The notes under the pieces were generated by a model. It saw nothing but the letters and a program-made list of their open reading frames with translations, was not told the DNA's origin and did not search any database. Positions 15,157 through 22,901 of a stretch of 64,000 bases of DNA are shown here, one piece after another. Positions within the stretch are counted from its first letter, which is position 1; each line of letters begins with the position of its first letter. Source of the stretch: Chloroflexota bacterium (GTDB lineage Bacteria; Chloroflexota; Anaerolineae; Anaerolineales; VGOW01); assembly GCA_016197225.1 (NCBI GenBank), contig JACPWC010000114.1:1-64000 (forward strand), given 5' to 3'. Both the position numbers and the translations under genes were made by a program.

Positions 15157-16872
15157 ATGCATTCTGACCTCGCCCACTGGCGCGAAACGCATTTTCACGA
15201 CGACGAACACGATGAACACATCCTGCCCATCGTGCAAGCCGTGCGCGCCTTGCCGATATTCACCGCCAACGATTTGGGCGACCTTCTCCGCCGCCACCCC
15301 AAACCCGGCGGCGGCGCGTTCAGCAAGCACCACATCGTACAAGCTTACAAGCGATTGTGCGAGGCGGGCATCATTCCTTTCGAGCGCGACACCCTCAAGC
15401 GACTGCAAATGAAACCCACGCGCACCATCTCCGGCGTGGCCCCCGTCACCGTGCTCACCAAACCGTACCCCTGCCCCGGCAAGTGCATCTTCTGCCCGAC
15501 CGACGTGCGCATGCCCAAGAGCTACCTGCACGACGAGCCGGGCGCCATGCGAGCCGAGCAGAACAACTTCGACCCCTACGCCCAAACCGCCAACCGCATC
15601 CGCGCTTTTGAACTCAACGGCCACAGCGCGGCCAAAGTGGAACTGCTCATCCTCGGCGGCACGTGGTCGTCGTACCGCCGCGACTATCAAGAATGGTTCG
15701 TCCAGCGTTGCCTCGACGCGATGAATGGACGCGACTCCGCTTCTCTTGAAGAGGCGCAGCGCTGGAACGAAAACGCCGCCCACCGCAACGTCGGCCTGGT
15801 CGTCGAGACCCGGCCCGACCATGTGACATGGGACGAGATTCGCTGGCTTCGTCATCTCGGCGTCACCAAAGTGCAAATGGGCGCGCAGAGTCTGGATGAT
15901 CACATTCTGGAGATCAACAAACGCGGCCACACCGTCGAGCAAACACGGGAAGCCGTCAGCCTGCTCCGGGCCGCCGGATTCAAAATCGTCCTGCACTGGA
16001 TGCCCAACCTGCTCGGCGCAACGCCCGACTCCGACCGCGCCGATTTCCTGAAGTTGTGGAGCGACCCCGGCCTGCGCCCCGACGAACTCAAGATTTACCC
16101 CTGCTCGCTGTTGGCCAACGCCGAGCTTTACGACTACTGGCAGAGAGGCGAGTACACACCTTACACCGACGACGAATTGCTCGAACTCGTCGCCGATTGC
16201 CTGACGAAAGTGCCGCGCTACTGCCGGGTCAACCGCGTCATTCGCGACATTCCGGCCCCCAACGTTGTCGCCGGGAGCAAGCGCTCCAACCTGCGGCAGG
16301 ATGCCGAACGACTGATTAGCGAGCGCGGCCAGAAATACGAATGCCTGCGCGCCCGCGAAGTGCGCGGTGCAACGGTTGAGGCCGCCGACCTGCACCTTGA
16401 AACCTTCACCTACGAAACCCGCGTCGGCGTCGAGCACTTCATCTCCTTCGTCACCAGCGCCGACAAAGTCGCAGGATTTCTACGCCTCTCGCTCCCGGCC
16501 CCCACCCCGGCCCTCCCCCGTCGAGAAGAACACTCGACAGGGGAGGGAGCCGACTCCCCTCTCCTGTTCGGTGCTGTTCCGAACGGCGCGCAAGCGGGGG
16601 TTGGGGGTGAGGGCCACCTCCCCGAAATCGCCGACACCGCCATGATTCGCGAACTCCACATCTACGGCCCCGCCCTCAGCCTCGGCGACGACAGCAGTGG
16701 CGAAGCCCAACATTTAGGCCTCGGCACGCAACTCCTGACCGAAGCCGAACGACTCGCCGGGGAAGCCGGATTCAACAAAATGGCCGTCATCTCGGCCATC
16801 GGCACCCGCGAGTATTACCGCAAGCGGGGGTTTGAGGTGGAGGGGTTGTATATGACGAAGAGGTTGGAATAA
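15157..16872 (+). CDS. elp3: Elp3-like radical SAM tRNA acetyltransferase with repeat insertion
   Basis: A 571-residue protein of the Elp3 family, which uses a radical-SAM domain and a GNAT domain to modify wobble uridine 34 of tRNA. It shows a helical N-terminal domain, the Cys cluster in PYPCPGKCIFCP, RMPKSYLHDEPGAMRAEQN, VQMGAQSLDDHILEINKRGH, and the terminal acetyltransferase part HLGLGTQLLTEAERLA to YYRKRGFEVEGLYM. Between the two domains, about residues 447-490 are Pro/Gly/Arg-rich and encoded by a palindromic repeat inserted in frame (16496-16625). A TATACT -10 box at 15145-15150 abuts the chosen ATG, suggesting a near-leaderless mRNA. The small gene that follows starts 2 nt after the stop. 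Confidence 0.92.
   Translation: MHSDLAHWRETHFHDDEHDEHILPIVQAVRALPIFTANDLGDLLRRHPKPGGGAFSKHHIVQAYKRLCEAGIIPFERDTLKRLQMKPTRTISGVAPVTVLTKPYPCPGKCIFCPTDVRMPKSYLHDEPGAMRAEQNNFDPYAQTANRIRAFELNGHSAAKVELLILGGTWSSYRRDYQEWFVQRCLDAMNGRDSASLEEAQRWNENAAHRNVGLVVETRPDHVTWDEIRWLRHLGVTKVQMGAQSLDDHILEINKRGHTVEQTREAVSLLRAAGFKIVLHWMPNLLGATPDSDRADFLKLWSDPGLRPDELKIYPCSLLANAELYDYWQRGEYTPYTDDELLELVADCLTKVPRYCRVNRVIRDIPAPNVVAGSKRSNLRQDAERLISERGQKYECLRAREVRGATVEAADLHLETFTYETRVGVEHFISFVTSADKVAGFLRLSLPAPTPALPRREEHSTGEGADSPLLFGAVPNGAQAGVGGEGHLPEIADTAMIRELHIYGPALSLGDDSSGEAQHLGLGTQLLTEAERLAGEAGFNKMAVISAIGTREYYRKRGFEVEGLYMTKRLE
16496..16625. repeat. Palindromic repeat inserted within elp3
   Basis: The left arm contains GGCCCCCACCCCGGCCCTCC and the right arm GGGGGTTGGGGGTGAGGGCC, imperfectly complementary. 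Inner arms CGAGAAGAACACTCG and GGTGCTGTTCCGAACGGCGC frame the centre. C-rich/G-rich repeats of this type are normally intergenic. Here the sequence is 3n long and stop-free, adding roughly 40 residues to the protein. Confidence 0.8.
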
Positions 16873-16874
16873 AG

Positions 16875-17123
16875 ATGCGTTTGACTAGCAAGAAGGGCGT
16901 GCGTGGAAAGTGTTATCGCGCCTATCAGCAAGGCCATACAGTCGAAGTCTACCAGGAGGATGGAACGGTTAGTGTTCGTTACTTCATTCTTGCCGATGGC
17001 GCGGTGATGCTCGAACCCGATGTGCGCGAGTATTTCCCCGACTCTCAAGCCGTCAACAAGGCGCTTCGCGCGTTGATCACCCTGGTGCCGGCCAAACGCC
17101 GAAGCGTCAGCAAGGCGCGGTAA
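16875..17123 (+). CDS. Small hypothetical protein
   Basis: An 82-residue protein starting 2 nt after the elp3 stop codon, so probably co-transcribed with it. The text (LTSKKGVRGKCYRAYQQGHTVEVYQEDG, VMLEPDVREYFPDSQAVNKALRALI) suggests a small beta-rich N-terminus and a C-terminal helix that ends in a basic tail. The YFPDSQAVNKALR segment resembles short uncharacterised proteins I associate with Chloroflexota and cyanobacteria, sometimes linked to toxin-antitoxin loci. No function is assigned and no partner gene is adjacent. Confidence 0.7.
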   Translation: MRLTSKKGVRGKCYRAYQQGHTVEVYQEDGTVSVRYFILADGAVMLEPDVREYFPDSQAVNKALRALITLVPAKRRSVSKAR

Positions 17124-17171
17124 ATACCCGCGAGTATTATCACTCCGCAGTTTGAGTTGGGAGCGCAGTGG

Positions 17172-17287
17172 GGCCGCTCTAATCCGCCCACCACCCTGTT
17201 TCTAAAATTCCCCAGCCACTGCTGAGGAGCTTCCCCCGCAGAGCAAAGGTGAAGCGTGAATCAAGGTCCCTAGCGGATTAGAGGGCC
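17172..17287. repeat. MITE-like element with inverted ends
   Basis: A 116-bp non-coding segment with terminal inverted repeats CTCTAATCCGC (17177-17187) and GCGGATTAGAG (17273-17283), extended by GGCC on both sides with one extra G. Its interior shares the order TCTAATCCGCCCAC, GAGCTTCCCCC, GCAGA, CAAAGGT with 59504-59579. TCTAATCCGCC also occurs at 58777-58787. No open frame is seen. Confidence 0.65.
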
Positions 17288-17333
17288 AACCCTACCTCAC
17301 CTCTTGGCTGACTCATAATAAGCCGCTCCCAAA

Positions 17334-18005
17334 ATGCGACGTTGCTCTTTGACAGGCCCTAAGTTTAGCCATATGCAGTCTCAGTCAAAGCATTCTATCA
17401 ATCCAACAACATACACTCTCATAAGCATGTTGCTCGGATATACCGTCTTTTTTCTACCCTGGGTAACTCTCACTGTTCGACCCCTCCTCGGCCCCAGTCC
17501 CCTTGGATTGATCACCAATTCGCCTGCCACAGAACCAGCTAGCAACGCTCCAGTGATGCCAGAAATCGGCAAACAGTCGGAAATCGTTGCCCGTTTCTGG
17601 GAATCTCAGCCAATGCTTTTTACGGGAGAACTGTTTCCAGGTTTTAGCCCAACTTGTGGTATTGGAAAAGTCGATTGGCAAAGCGAGTCCGCACAAAAAA
17701 CTTACAACTTCCTTCACCGTCTTGGTTGGGCAACTGTATTCACTGAAATAGGTATATGGCTTTCCGTTTTTATTATTAATCGCAAAGCAAAGCCCGTTAT
17801 CTCTCCTCTTCAATTCTTGCTTGCTACTGCTTTTGCTTGCATAATCGGGCTGGTTGTTTTAGCATACCTTGGCCCATCGGCATCATGCCCTCAATTGGTG
17901 GGAGTGATTGTTGAAAACTTGACGCCCAATTGGCTAACAATTTCGCTGGCTCTGGCAAGCATTGGAATCGGTGTTATGGGAATTGCCACCCGTTTTTCAA
18001 ACTAA
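17334..18005 (+). CDS. Hypothetical four-helix membrane protein
   Basis: A 223-residue protein, or 210 residues if started at the ATG at 17373. Hydrophobic spans are at about residues 28-50, 130-148, 160-180 and 198-220. Between the first two is a roughly 75-residue loop with a single Cys (SPTCGIGKVDW), and a second Cys lies between spans 3 and 4, so the loops probably face outside and may form a disulfide. Codon use is clearly richer in A/T than its neighbours, which suggests acquisition. It sits between a MITE-like element and a TetR regulator. I do not recognise a family. Confidence 0.7.
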   Translation: MRRCSLTGPKFSHMQSQSKHSINPTTYTLISMLLGYTVFFLPWVTLTVRPLLGPSPLGLITNSPATEPASNAPVMPEIGKQSEIVARFWESQPMLFTGELFPGFSPTCGIGKVDWQSESAQKTYNFLHRLGWATVFTEIGIWLSVFIINRKAKPVISPLQFLLATAFACIIGLVVLAYLGPSASCPQLVGVIVENLTPNWLTISLALASIGIGVMGIATRFSN

Positions 18006-18038
18006 GGCCGCTGCATTGATAAATTGCTTGAACTTGCC

Positions 18039-18088
18039 TTGACATTCCTTCCCCTCCCATGCTACCCTTTCCCTAACACCCATTAGGG
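18039..18088 (+). promoter_or_regulatory. Promoter and candidate operator of the tetR-paa unit
   Basis: TTGACA at 18039-18044 has a weak -10 (TACCCT at 18064-18069). It is followed by the partly palindromic CCCTAACACCCATTAGGG at 18071-18088, which lies over the expected transcription start and ends 8 nt before the TetR start codon. The position suits autoregulation by the TetR protein; this is inferred. Confidence 0.5.
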
Positions 18089-18096
18089 AAACCATC

Positions 18097-18687
18097 ATGG
18101 CAACCCGCACCGACACCCTCACCCGCCAGACCCAAATCACCGCCGCCGCCGAGCGCCTCTTCCGGCAGAAGGGCTATCTGGCCACGACCGTGCGCGACAT
18201 TGCCGACGAACTGGGCGTGCGCGGGGCCAGCCTCTACAGCCACATCGGCGGCAAGGAAGAACTGCTGTGGGCCATCGCCAGCCGCGCCGCTGACGAGTTC
18301 TTCGCTGCCCTCGAACCTATCGCCACTTCCGACGAACCTTCGCAACTCAAACTCCGCAAAGCCATCATCGCCCACGTCGGCGTCATCACCCGCAATCTGG
18401 ACGCGGCGGCGGTGTACTTCAACGAGTGGCGGCACTTAAGCACCCGGCGGCGAAACCGGTTCGCAAAGCGTCGTGATGAATACGAGGCCCTGTTCCGCGC
18501 CATTTTGCGCGACGGCATCACCACTGGCATCTTCGCCCCGGTAGACGAAAAGTTCGCCGCCCTGCTCGTCCTCTCGGCCCTCAACTGGACTCACCAGTGG
18601 TACAAGCCAGACGGCCCGCTGACGGCTGAAGAAGTGGGCCGCACTCTAGCGGATATGTTGTTGAATGGACTCTCTCGAATGGTTTGA
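18097..18687 (+). CDS. TetR-family regulator, probably of the paa genes
   Basis: A 196-residue TetR-type repressor. The N-terminal helix-turn-helix is clear ([25 protein letters not shown], then [17 protein letters not shown]). The C-terminal domain ends [27 protein letters not shown], typical of regulators controlling acyl-CoA or aromatic catabolism (PaaR, KstR and FadR-like members). It stands 65 nt before paaA on the same strand, which suggests it controls the phenylacetyl-CoA epoxidase genes, with an acyl-CoA as likely ligand. A candidate operator overlaps its promoter. A quasi-palindrome separates it from paaA. Confidence 0.9.
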   Translation: MATRTDTLTRQTQITAAAERLFRQKGYLATTVRDIADELGVRGASLYSHIGGKEELLWAIASRAADEFFAALEPIATSDEPSQLKLRKAIIAHVGVITRNLDAAAVYFNEWRHLSTRRRNRFAKRRDEYEALFRAILRDGITTGIFAPVDEKFAALLVLSALNWTHQWYKPDGPLTAEEVGRTLADMLLNGLSRMV

Positions 18688-18752
18688 ACGTATTGCGTAA
18701 TGCGTATTCCGTAGATTTACGGTTTACGCAATACGCGATACGCAATACGCGA
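18688..18752. repeat. GTATTGCG-word quasi-palindrome between tetR and paaA
   Basis: The words CGTATTGCGTA, TGCGTATTCCG, TTACGCAATACGC, GATACGC and AATACGCG repeat in both orientations across the spacer. The segment ends immediately before the paaA start codon, leaving no normal ribosome binding site. Confidence 0.7.
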
Positions 18753-19733
18753 ATGTACGGTTCCACAACCTTCACCGACATCAAACAGTCCCCCATTGCG
18801 GGCGAAGACCCGGAGAAGCTGGCCGAGTTTGAGGCCCACATCGCACGCGGCGAAAAGATCGAGCCGCCCGACTGGATGCCTGCCGAATACCGCCGCCAGT
18901 TGATTCGCATGATCGAGCAACACGCCCACAGCGAGATCATGGGCGCTCTGCCCGAAGGCAAATGGATTCCGCACGCGCCCGGCTTCGGGCGCAAGCTGGC
19001 ACTGGTGGCCAAGGTGCAGGACGAAGTCGGCCACGCCCAACTGCTCTACCGCGCCGCCGAGACCCTGGGCAAGAGCCGCGAGCAGATGATTGACGACCTG
19101 CTCTCTGGCAAATCCAAATACTCCAACGTCTTCAACTACCCGACTCCAAGTTGGGCCGACACCGCCGTGATCGCCTGGCTCATTGACGCCGGGGCCATCA
19201 TCAACCAGAACACCAACGCCGAAGGTTCGTATGGCCCCTACTGCCGCGCCCTCAAGCGCATTTGCTATGAAGAGTCGTTCCATCTCAAGTACGGCTATGA
19301 CTCGGTGATCACGCTCGCCAGCGGCACAAAGGCTCAACGGGCCATGCTACAGGACGCGCTCAACCGGTGGTGGCGGCCCATCATGCACTTCCACGGCCCG
19401 CCCGACAAGATGTCGGCCCACACCGAAATCCTCATGCGCTGGAAAGTCAAAATCAGAAGTAACGACGAGATGCGGCAGGAATTTCTGGACACGTACGTGC
19501 CGAAAATTTGGGAACTCGGTCTCACCGTCCCCGATCCCAACCTGAAGAAGAATCCCGCGACCGGCGAGTGGGAATTTTCCGACCCGGACTGGGGCGAGTT
19601 CAAGCGTGTCATCAACGGCGACGGCCCGTGCAACGCCGAGAGGCTCGGCATCCGCCGCCTGGCGCACGAAGAAGGCGCCTGGGTGCGGGCGGCGCTGGCG
19701 GCGGACAGACAGGCGACGCCAATCGTTCAATGA
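18753..19733 (+). CDS. paaA: Phenylacetyl-CoA epoxidase subunit A
   Basis: A 326-residue catalytic subunit of the ring 1,2-phenylacetyl-CoA epoxidase, a diiron monooxygenase in phenylacetate degradation. The ferritin-like helices carry the metal ligands in [37 protein letters not shown], and [17 protein letters not shown]. The C-terminal [18 protein letters not shown] is typical. The start at 18753 follows a repeat and skips 23 upstream codons derived from it. paaB, paaC and paaD follow on the same strand. The reductase gene paaE, the isomerase paaG, the hydrolase paaZ and the ligase paaK are not in this window. Confidence 0.97.
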   Translation: MYGSTTFTDIKQSPIAGEDPEKLAEFEAHIARGEKIEPPDWMPAEYRRQLIRMIEQHAHSEIMGALPEGKWIPHAPGFGRKLALVAKVQDEVGHAQLLYRAAETLGKSREQMIDDLLSGKSKYSNVFNYPTPSWADTAVIAWLIDAGAIINQNTNAEGSYGPYCRALKRICYEESFHLKYGYDSVITLASGTKAQRAMLQDALNRWWRPIMHFHGPPDKMSAHTEILMRWKVKIRSNDEMRQEFLDTYVPKIWELGLTVPDPNLKKNPATGEWEFSDPDWGEFKRVINGDGPCNAERLGIRRLAHEEGAWVRAALAADRQATPIVQ

Positions 19734-19736
19734 AAG

Positions 19737-19782
19737 AAACGACAAACGTCAAAGTACCGTGTCGTTTGTCGTTTGACGTTTG
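19737..19782. repeat. AAACGACAAACG-word quasi-palindrome between paaA and paaB
   Basis: AAACGACAAACG (19737-19748) pairs with CGTTTGTCGTTT (19763-19774), and CAAACGTCAAA (19743-19753) with TTTGACGTTTG (19772-19782). Two overlapping hairpins are therefore possible in the operon spacer. Confidence 0.8.
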
Positions 19783-19796
19783 ATGGTGTAGTTCCT

Positions 19797-20099
19797 ATGT
19801 CTGATACGCAATGGCCCCTCTTCGAAGTCTTCCACCAAAAAGCGCGCGGCGAGCACCACGTTCACGTCGGCTCGGTGCATGCGCCCGATGCTGAAATGGC
19901 GTTGGTTCTAGCGAAAGAGCAGTATGCCCGGCGCATGGCCTGCGTCAACCTGTGGGTCGTGCGCGCCGACCACATCCACGCCAGCGACTACGCCGACTCC
20001 GATATGTTCGCCCATGCCACCGACAAGAGTTACCGCGAAGCGTTTGGCTACAAAGTGGGCGATAAGGTGAAGAAGAAAAAGAAAGAAGCGACAAAATAG
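19797..20099 (+). CDS. paaB: Phenylacetyl-CoA epoxidase subunit B
   Basis: A 100-residue PaaB protein: WPLFEVFHQKARGEHHVHVGSV at the start, AKEQYARRMACVNLWVV in the middle, and a YREAFGYKVGD segment before a Lys-rich tail (KKKKKEATK). PaaB is a small subunit of the epoxidase complex with PaaA and PaaC, needed for assembly or electron transfer rather than catalysis. It lies between paaA (63-nt gap) and paaC (110-nt gap); both gaps are filled by quasi-palindromes. The lysine tail is longer than I would expect. Confidence 0.95.
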   Translation: MSDTQWPLFEVFHQKARGEHHVHVGSVHAPDAEMALVLAKEQYARRMACVNLWVVRADHIHASDYADSDMFAHATDKSYREAFGYKVGDKVKKKKKEATK

Positions 20100-20115
20100 A
20101 ATGACCAGCCTGCCT

Positions 20116-20197
20116 GTCAACGAATGCTTCGCACAACGAATAAACGAACTCTTCGGCAACACATTCGTTTATTCGTTCGCGAAGCGTATTCGTTGAC
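20116..20197. repeat. CGAATAAACGAA-word quasi-palindrome between paaB and paaC
   Basis: CAACGAATGCTTCGC, ACAACGAATAAACGAA and their complements TTCGTTTATTCGTT, GCGAAGCG and ATTCGTTG fill the spacer. The two halves can fold into a long imperfect hairpin with a centre near 20155. Confidence 0.75.
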
Positions 20198-20209
20198 AGA
20201 AATATTTGA

Positions 20210-20956
20210 ATGAACGACGAAGCTCTCAAAAACCTGCTCTTCCGCCTGGCCGACGACGAGTTGATCATGGGCCACCGCCACAGCGAGTGGACCGGAACCG
20301 CGCCCATCCTCGAAGAAGACATCGCCCTTTCGTCCATCGCCCAGGATGAGATCGGCCACGCGCAAGCGTATTACACCCTGCTCGCCGGCCTCGGCGCGGG
20401 CCAGCCCGACGACATGGCCTTCACCCGCAACGCCGACGACTTCCACTGCGCCCAACTCTGTGAACTGCCGAAGGGCGACTGGGCTTCGACCATCGCCCGC
20501 CAGTTTTTCTACGACGCCGCCGAGAGCGTGCGCCTGGCCGCCCTCACAAATTCCGGCTACGCGCCGCTGGCTCAGTTGGCCCGCAAATTGATCGGCGAAG
20601 AGAAATATCATCTCCTGCATGCCCGCTCGTGGATCAGGCATCTCGGCCACGGCACGATTGAAAGCCGCCTGCGCCTGCAAGCCGCGCTCGACACGCTTTA
20701 TTCTTACGCCCTCGGCCTGTTCGAACCGCCACCCGACGAAGCCGCCCTGGTAGCCGATGGAATCCTGCCGCCCGAAAGCGAACTGCGCGACCGGTGGCGG
20801 GCGATGATTGACCCTCTGCTGGCCGAAGGGCGCGTCATCATCGTCGAAGCGCCGCCAATTTACGGCGGCAGGCTCGGCCAGCACACCGAGCATTTGACGA
20901 AACTGCTGGACGACATGCAGTTGGTGTATCGCACTGACCCGCAGGCGGAATGGTAA
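20210..20956 (+). CDS. paaC: Phenylacetyl-CoA epoxidase subunit C
   Basis: A 248-residue ferritin-like subunit that pairs with PaaA in the epoxidase. Key segments are LADDELIMGHRHSEWTGTAPILEED, SIAQDEIGHAQAYY and RKLIGEEKYHLLHARSWI, which retain several diiron-type Glu/His positions although PaaC itself is considered structural. The C-terminus GGRLGQHTEHLTKLLDDMQ matches the family. The length is normal. It is followed by paaD after a 79-nt quasi-palindromic spacer. Confidence 0.96.
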   Translation: MNDEALKNLLFRLADDELIMGHRHSEWTGTAPILEEDIALSSIAQDEIGHAQAYYTLLAGLGAGQPDDMAFTRNADDFHCAQLCELPKGDWASTIARQFFYDAAESVRLAALTNSGYAPLAQLARKLIGEEKYHLLHARSWIRHLGHGTIESRLRLQAALDTLYSYALGLFEPPPDEAALVADGILPPESELRDRWRAMIDPLLAEGRVIIVEAPPIYGGRLGQHTEHLTKLLDDMQLVYRTDPQAEW

Positions 20957-21029
20957 AAGCAGTGAACAGTAATCAGTGATCAGTCACCTCTGATTACTGT
21001 TCACTGATCACTGTTCACTGATTAGTGAT
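20957..21029. repeat. CAGTGATCAGTG-word quasi-palindrome between paaC and paaD
   Basis: AGTGAACAGTAATCAGTGATCAG on the left and CTGATTACTGTTCACTGATCAC on the right (each shown here with small overlaps) are inverted copies; further copies of the same word fill the rest. The same word family fills 54236-54320, upstream of the PhoB-like regulator. Confidence 0.8.
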
Positions 21030-21035
21030 GACCAG

Positions 21036-21515
21036 ATGATCACCGAATCCCAAATCATCGCCGCCCTCCAAGACGTTCACGACCCTGAAATCCCGACGCT
21101 GTCCGTCGTCGAACTGGGCTTGATTGCCGACGTGCAAGTAGACGAGAACTCGGTGCGAGTGAAGATGACGCCAACCTTCGCCGGTTGCCCCGCCGTGGAG
21201 ATGATGCGCGGCGCGATGGAGGAACGCCTGCGCCAACTCGGTTTGGCCGACGTGAAAGTGACCATCACCTACGACCCGCCCTGGAACTCGAACCGAATCA
21301 CGCCCGAAGGCCGCCGCAAGCTCAAAGCGTTTGGCCTGGCCCCGCCCGCCCCCTACTCCGGCGAACTCAACCTGATTCAAATCATGGACGTTCCCTGCCC
21401 GTTCTGTGGCTCGCACAACACAACGCTCGAATCGCCTTTCGGCCCGACACTTTGTCGCGCCATCCACTACTGCCACGACTGCCAGCAGTCATACGAACAG
21501 TTCAAGCCGGTATGA
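21036..21515 (+). CDS. paaD: Phenylacetate degradation protein PaaD (DUF59 family)
   Basis: A 159-residue protein with an N-terminal DUF59/MIP18 domain (LQDVHDPEIPTLSVVELGLI, TPTFAGCPAVEMMRGAM) and a C-terminal zinc-ribbon-like part with four Cys (CPFCGSHNTTLESPFGPTLC, then CHDCQQSYEQFKPV). PaaD is thought to help mature Fe-S or diiron centres of the epoxidase system. Its stop overlaps the next start in ATGA, implying translational coupling with the split-barrel gene at 21512. The DUF59 Cys in AGCPAV is present. Confidence 0.95.
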   Translation: MITESQIIAALQDVHDPEIPTLSVVELGLIADVQVDENSVRVKMTPTFAGCPAVEMMRGAMEERLRQLGLADVKVTITYDPPWNSNRITPEGRRKLKAFGLAPPAPYSGELNLIQIMDVPCPFCGSHNTTLESPFGPTLCRAIHYCHDCQQSYEQFKPV

Positions 21516-22009
21516 CTCTTCCTACTGAAGTCCTCGCCGTCTTCGATCACTTCCGCACCTGTGAATTTTCCACCATCACCAAAGATGGCACGCCGATGAC
21601 GTGGCCCATGCCAGCCCATTACCTGCCGGAGCAGAAGCAGTTTCTTCTCACCACTTCCATCGGCCTGCCACAAAAAGCGTTCAACATCCGGCGGGAGCCG
21701 CGAGTCTCTTTGCTCTTCTCCAACTCGACCGGAAGCGGTCTGGCGAACCCGCCCGCCGTGCTGGTGCAAGGCACAGCCGTCGCGCCCGACAAAGTTGTAA
21801 CGGCGCTTGATGCTTGTGCGGGATTGAAAGAGTATTGGCGCGACACCATCTTCGCCCGCCAGCCTGCTTCGGAAATTTTCAGCAACAACCCGCTGGCCCA
21901 GAAGATAATGGACTGGTATTACATGCGGCTGATCATTCACGTCAGCCCGCGCCGCATTTTGTGGTGGCCGAATGGCGATTTCACGCAACCAGCTCTCGAT
22001 GTGGCCTAA
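21512..22009 (+). CDS. Pyridoxamine 5'-phosphate oxidase-like split-barrel protein
   Basis: A 165-residue protein with a split beta-barrel fold: FRTCEFSTITKDGTPMTWPM near the start, then KAFNIRREPRVSLLFSN and a strand with PAVLVQGTAV. Such proteins bind FMN, F420 or PLP-type cofactors. A WYYMRLIIHVSPRRILWWP segment near the end resembles deazaflavin-linked members. It is translationally coupled to paaD (ATGA) and overlaps the next gene by 11 nt, so it belongs to the same mRNA. A reductase role in place of the missing PaaE is possible but speculative. Confidence 0.82.
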   Translation: MTLPTEVLAVFDHFRTCEFSTITKDGTPMTWPMPAHYLPEQKQFLLTTSIGLPQKAFNIRREPRVSLLFSNSTGSGLANPPAVLVQGTAVAPDKVVTALDACAGLKEYWRDTIFARQPASEIFSNNPLAQKIMDWYYMRLIIHVSPRRILWWPNGDFTQPALDVA

Positions 22010-22472
22010 ACTGATCGAAAACCTGACTCGCTTCTCCAGCGCAGTGATCACCGCCCCCGACGCCGACGGTTGCCCCTTCAGCGTCCGGTGTGTCCCCAAA
22101 CACGATCCTGTCGCCCAAGTTTTGCGCCTCCAACTTCCGCCCGGCACGTCGCTTCAGCCCGGGCCGGCCAGCCTGATGTGTCACTCTCACGACCGGCTGT
22201 TGTGGAACTTGAGCAACTTTTTGGCACGTGGCCGTTTGGAGGAAGATGCTCAGGGCTGGTTCTTCCGCCCGACGCAATTCGTCTCGGGCACTGGCTTTGC
22301 CAACCCGTTGACCGGGTTGAAAACGTTCTTCAAGGCTCGCGAGTCGGCCAAACGCTATCTCGAAAAACGCGGCCTGCGCCGCCCGGCCATTCCGTGGGAG
22401 CAAGTGAAGGCGGTGAGGGCCGAGGCAAAAGAAGAGGCAACCCCGCGAGTGGCGGCCTCCCCGTTCGGCTAG
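21999..22472 (+). CDS. Second split-barrel-like protein in the paa unit
   Basis: A 157-residue protein if started at the ATG at 21999; an ATG at 21972 is possible but overlaps more. The strand pattern FSSAVITAPDADGCPFSVRC, VLRLQLPPG, PASLMCHSHDRLLWNLSNFLARGRL resembles the flavin-binding split barrel of its neighbour in a diverged form. The C-terminal 50 residues are helical and basic (KTFFKARESAKRYLEKRGL). It overlaps the upstream gene and is probably co-translated with it. No cofactor motif is clear, and the role is unknown. Confidence 0.72.
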   Translation: MWPKLIENLTRFSSAVITAPDADGCPFSVRCVPKHDPVAQVLRLQLPPGTSLQPGPASLMCHSHDRLLWNLSNFLARGRLEEDAQGWFFRPTQFVSGTGFANPLTGLKTFFKARESAKRYLEKRGLRRPAIPWEQVKAVRAEAKEEATPRVAASPFG

Positions 22473-22529
22473 CCGCGCCCGCTGATGCTGTTCTAACGCT
22501 TTCCGCCGACAATGCTTCTCAGGCGGGGG

Positions 22530-22535
22530 TATAAT
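22530..22535 (+). promoter_or_regulatory. -10 box abutting the gene at 22545
   Basis: TATAAT at 22530-22535, with CCGACA (22506-22511) as a weak -35 at an 18-nt distance. The ATG at 22545 is 9 nt after the box, so the mRNA would be nearly leaderless. Confidence 0.55.
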
Positions 22536-22544
22536 CGTCAACAG

Positions 22545-22895
22545 ATGAGCAATCGGCTTGCCACCGCCAAAAACATTTGGGTTGCCACCGTCCGGCCCGA
22601 TGGCCGCCCGCATCTGGCGCCGGTCTGGTTCGTCACCGCTAACGGCCACTGGTATTTTGTCACCGACCCCAAGAGCGTGAAGGCGCGAAACTTGCACAGC
22701 AACTCCAGGATGGCTCTTTCGCTCGAAGATGGCAACGATCCGTTAGTTGTCGAGGGCGAAGCCAGCCCGGTTCAGCCCTCCGTCGAAGTCATTCGATTAT
22801 TCAAAGAAAAGTATGATTGGGACATCACAACCGACACCCAGTACAGCAAAGTTTACGAAGTACGGGTTAGCCGTCATTTGATGGGGAAGGAGTAG
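22545..22895 (+). CDS. PNPOx-like / F420-type small oxidoreductase
   Basis: A 116-residue split-barrel protein: KNIWVATVRPDGRPHLAPVWFVTANGHWYFVTD, then KSVKARNLHSNSRMALSLED, GEASPVQPS, and FKEKYDWDITTDTQYSKVYEVRVSRHL. This is the compact architecture of pyridoxamine-phosphate-oxidase-like proteins that often use F420 or FMN. The substrate is unknown. A TATAAT box directly before the ATG suggests it has its own transcript rather than depending on the paa unit. The start at the second Met of the open frame is preferred for that reason. The Clp-N gene follows after 6 nt. Confidence 0.82.
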   Translation: MSNRLATAKNIWVATVRPDGRPHLAPVWFVTANGHWYFVTDPKSVKARNLHSNSRMALSLEDGNDPLVVEGEASPVQPSVEVIRLFKEKYDWDITTDTQYSKVYEVRVSRHLMGKE

Positions 22896-22901
22896 TGTGC
22901 C

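Noticed and set aside
15091-16437. 448-codon minus-strand frame over elp3
   Set aside because: Antisense to the radical-SAM domain; length is due to base composition only.
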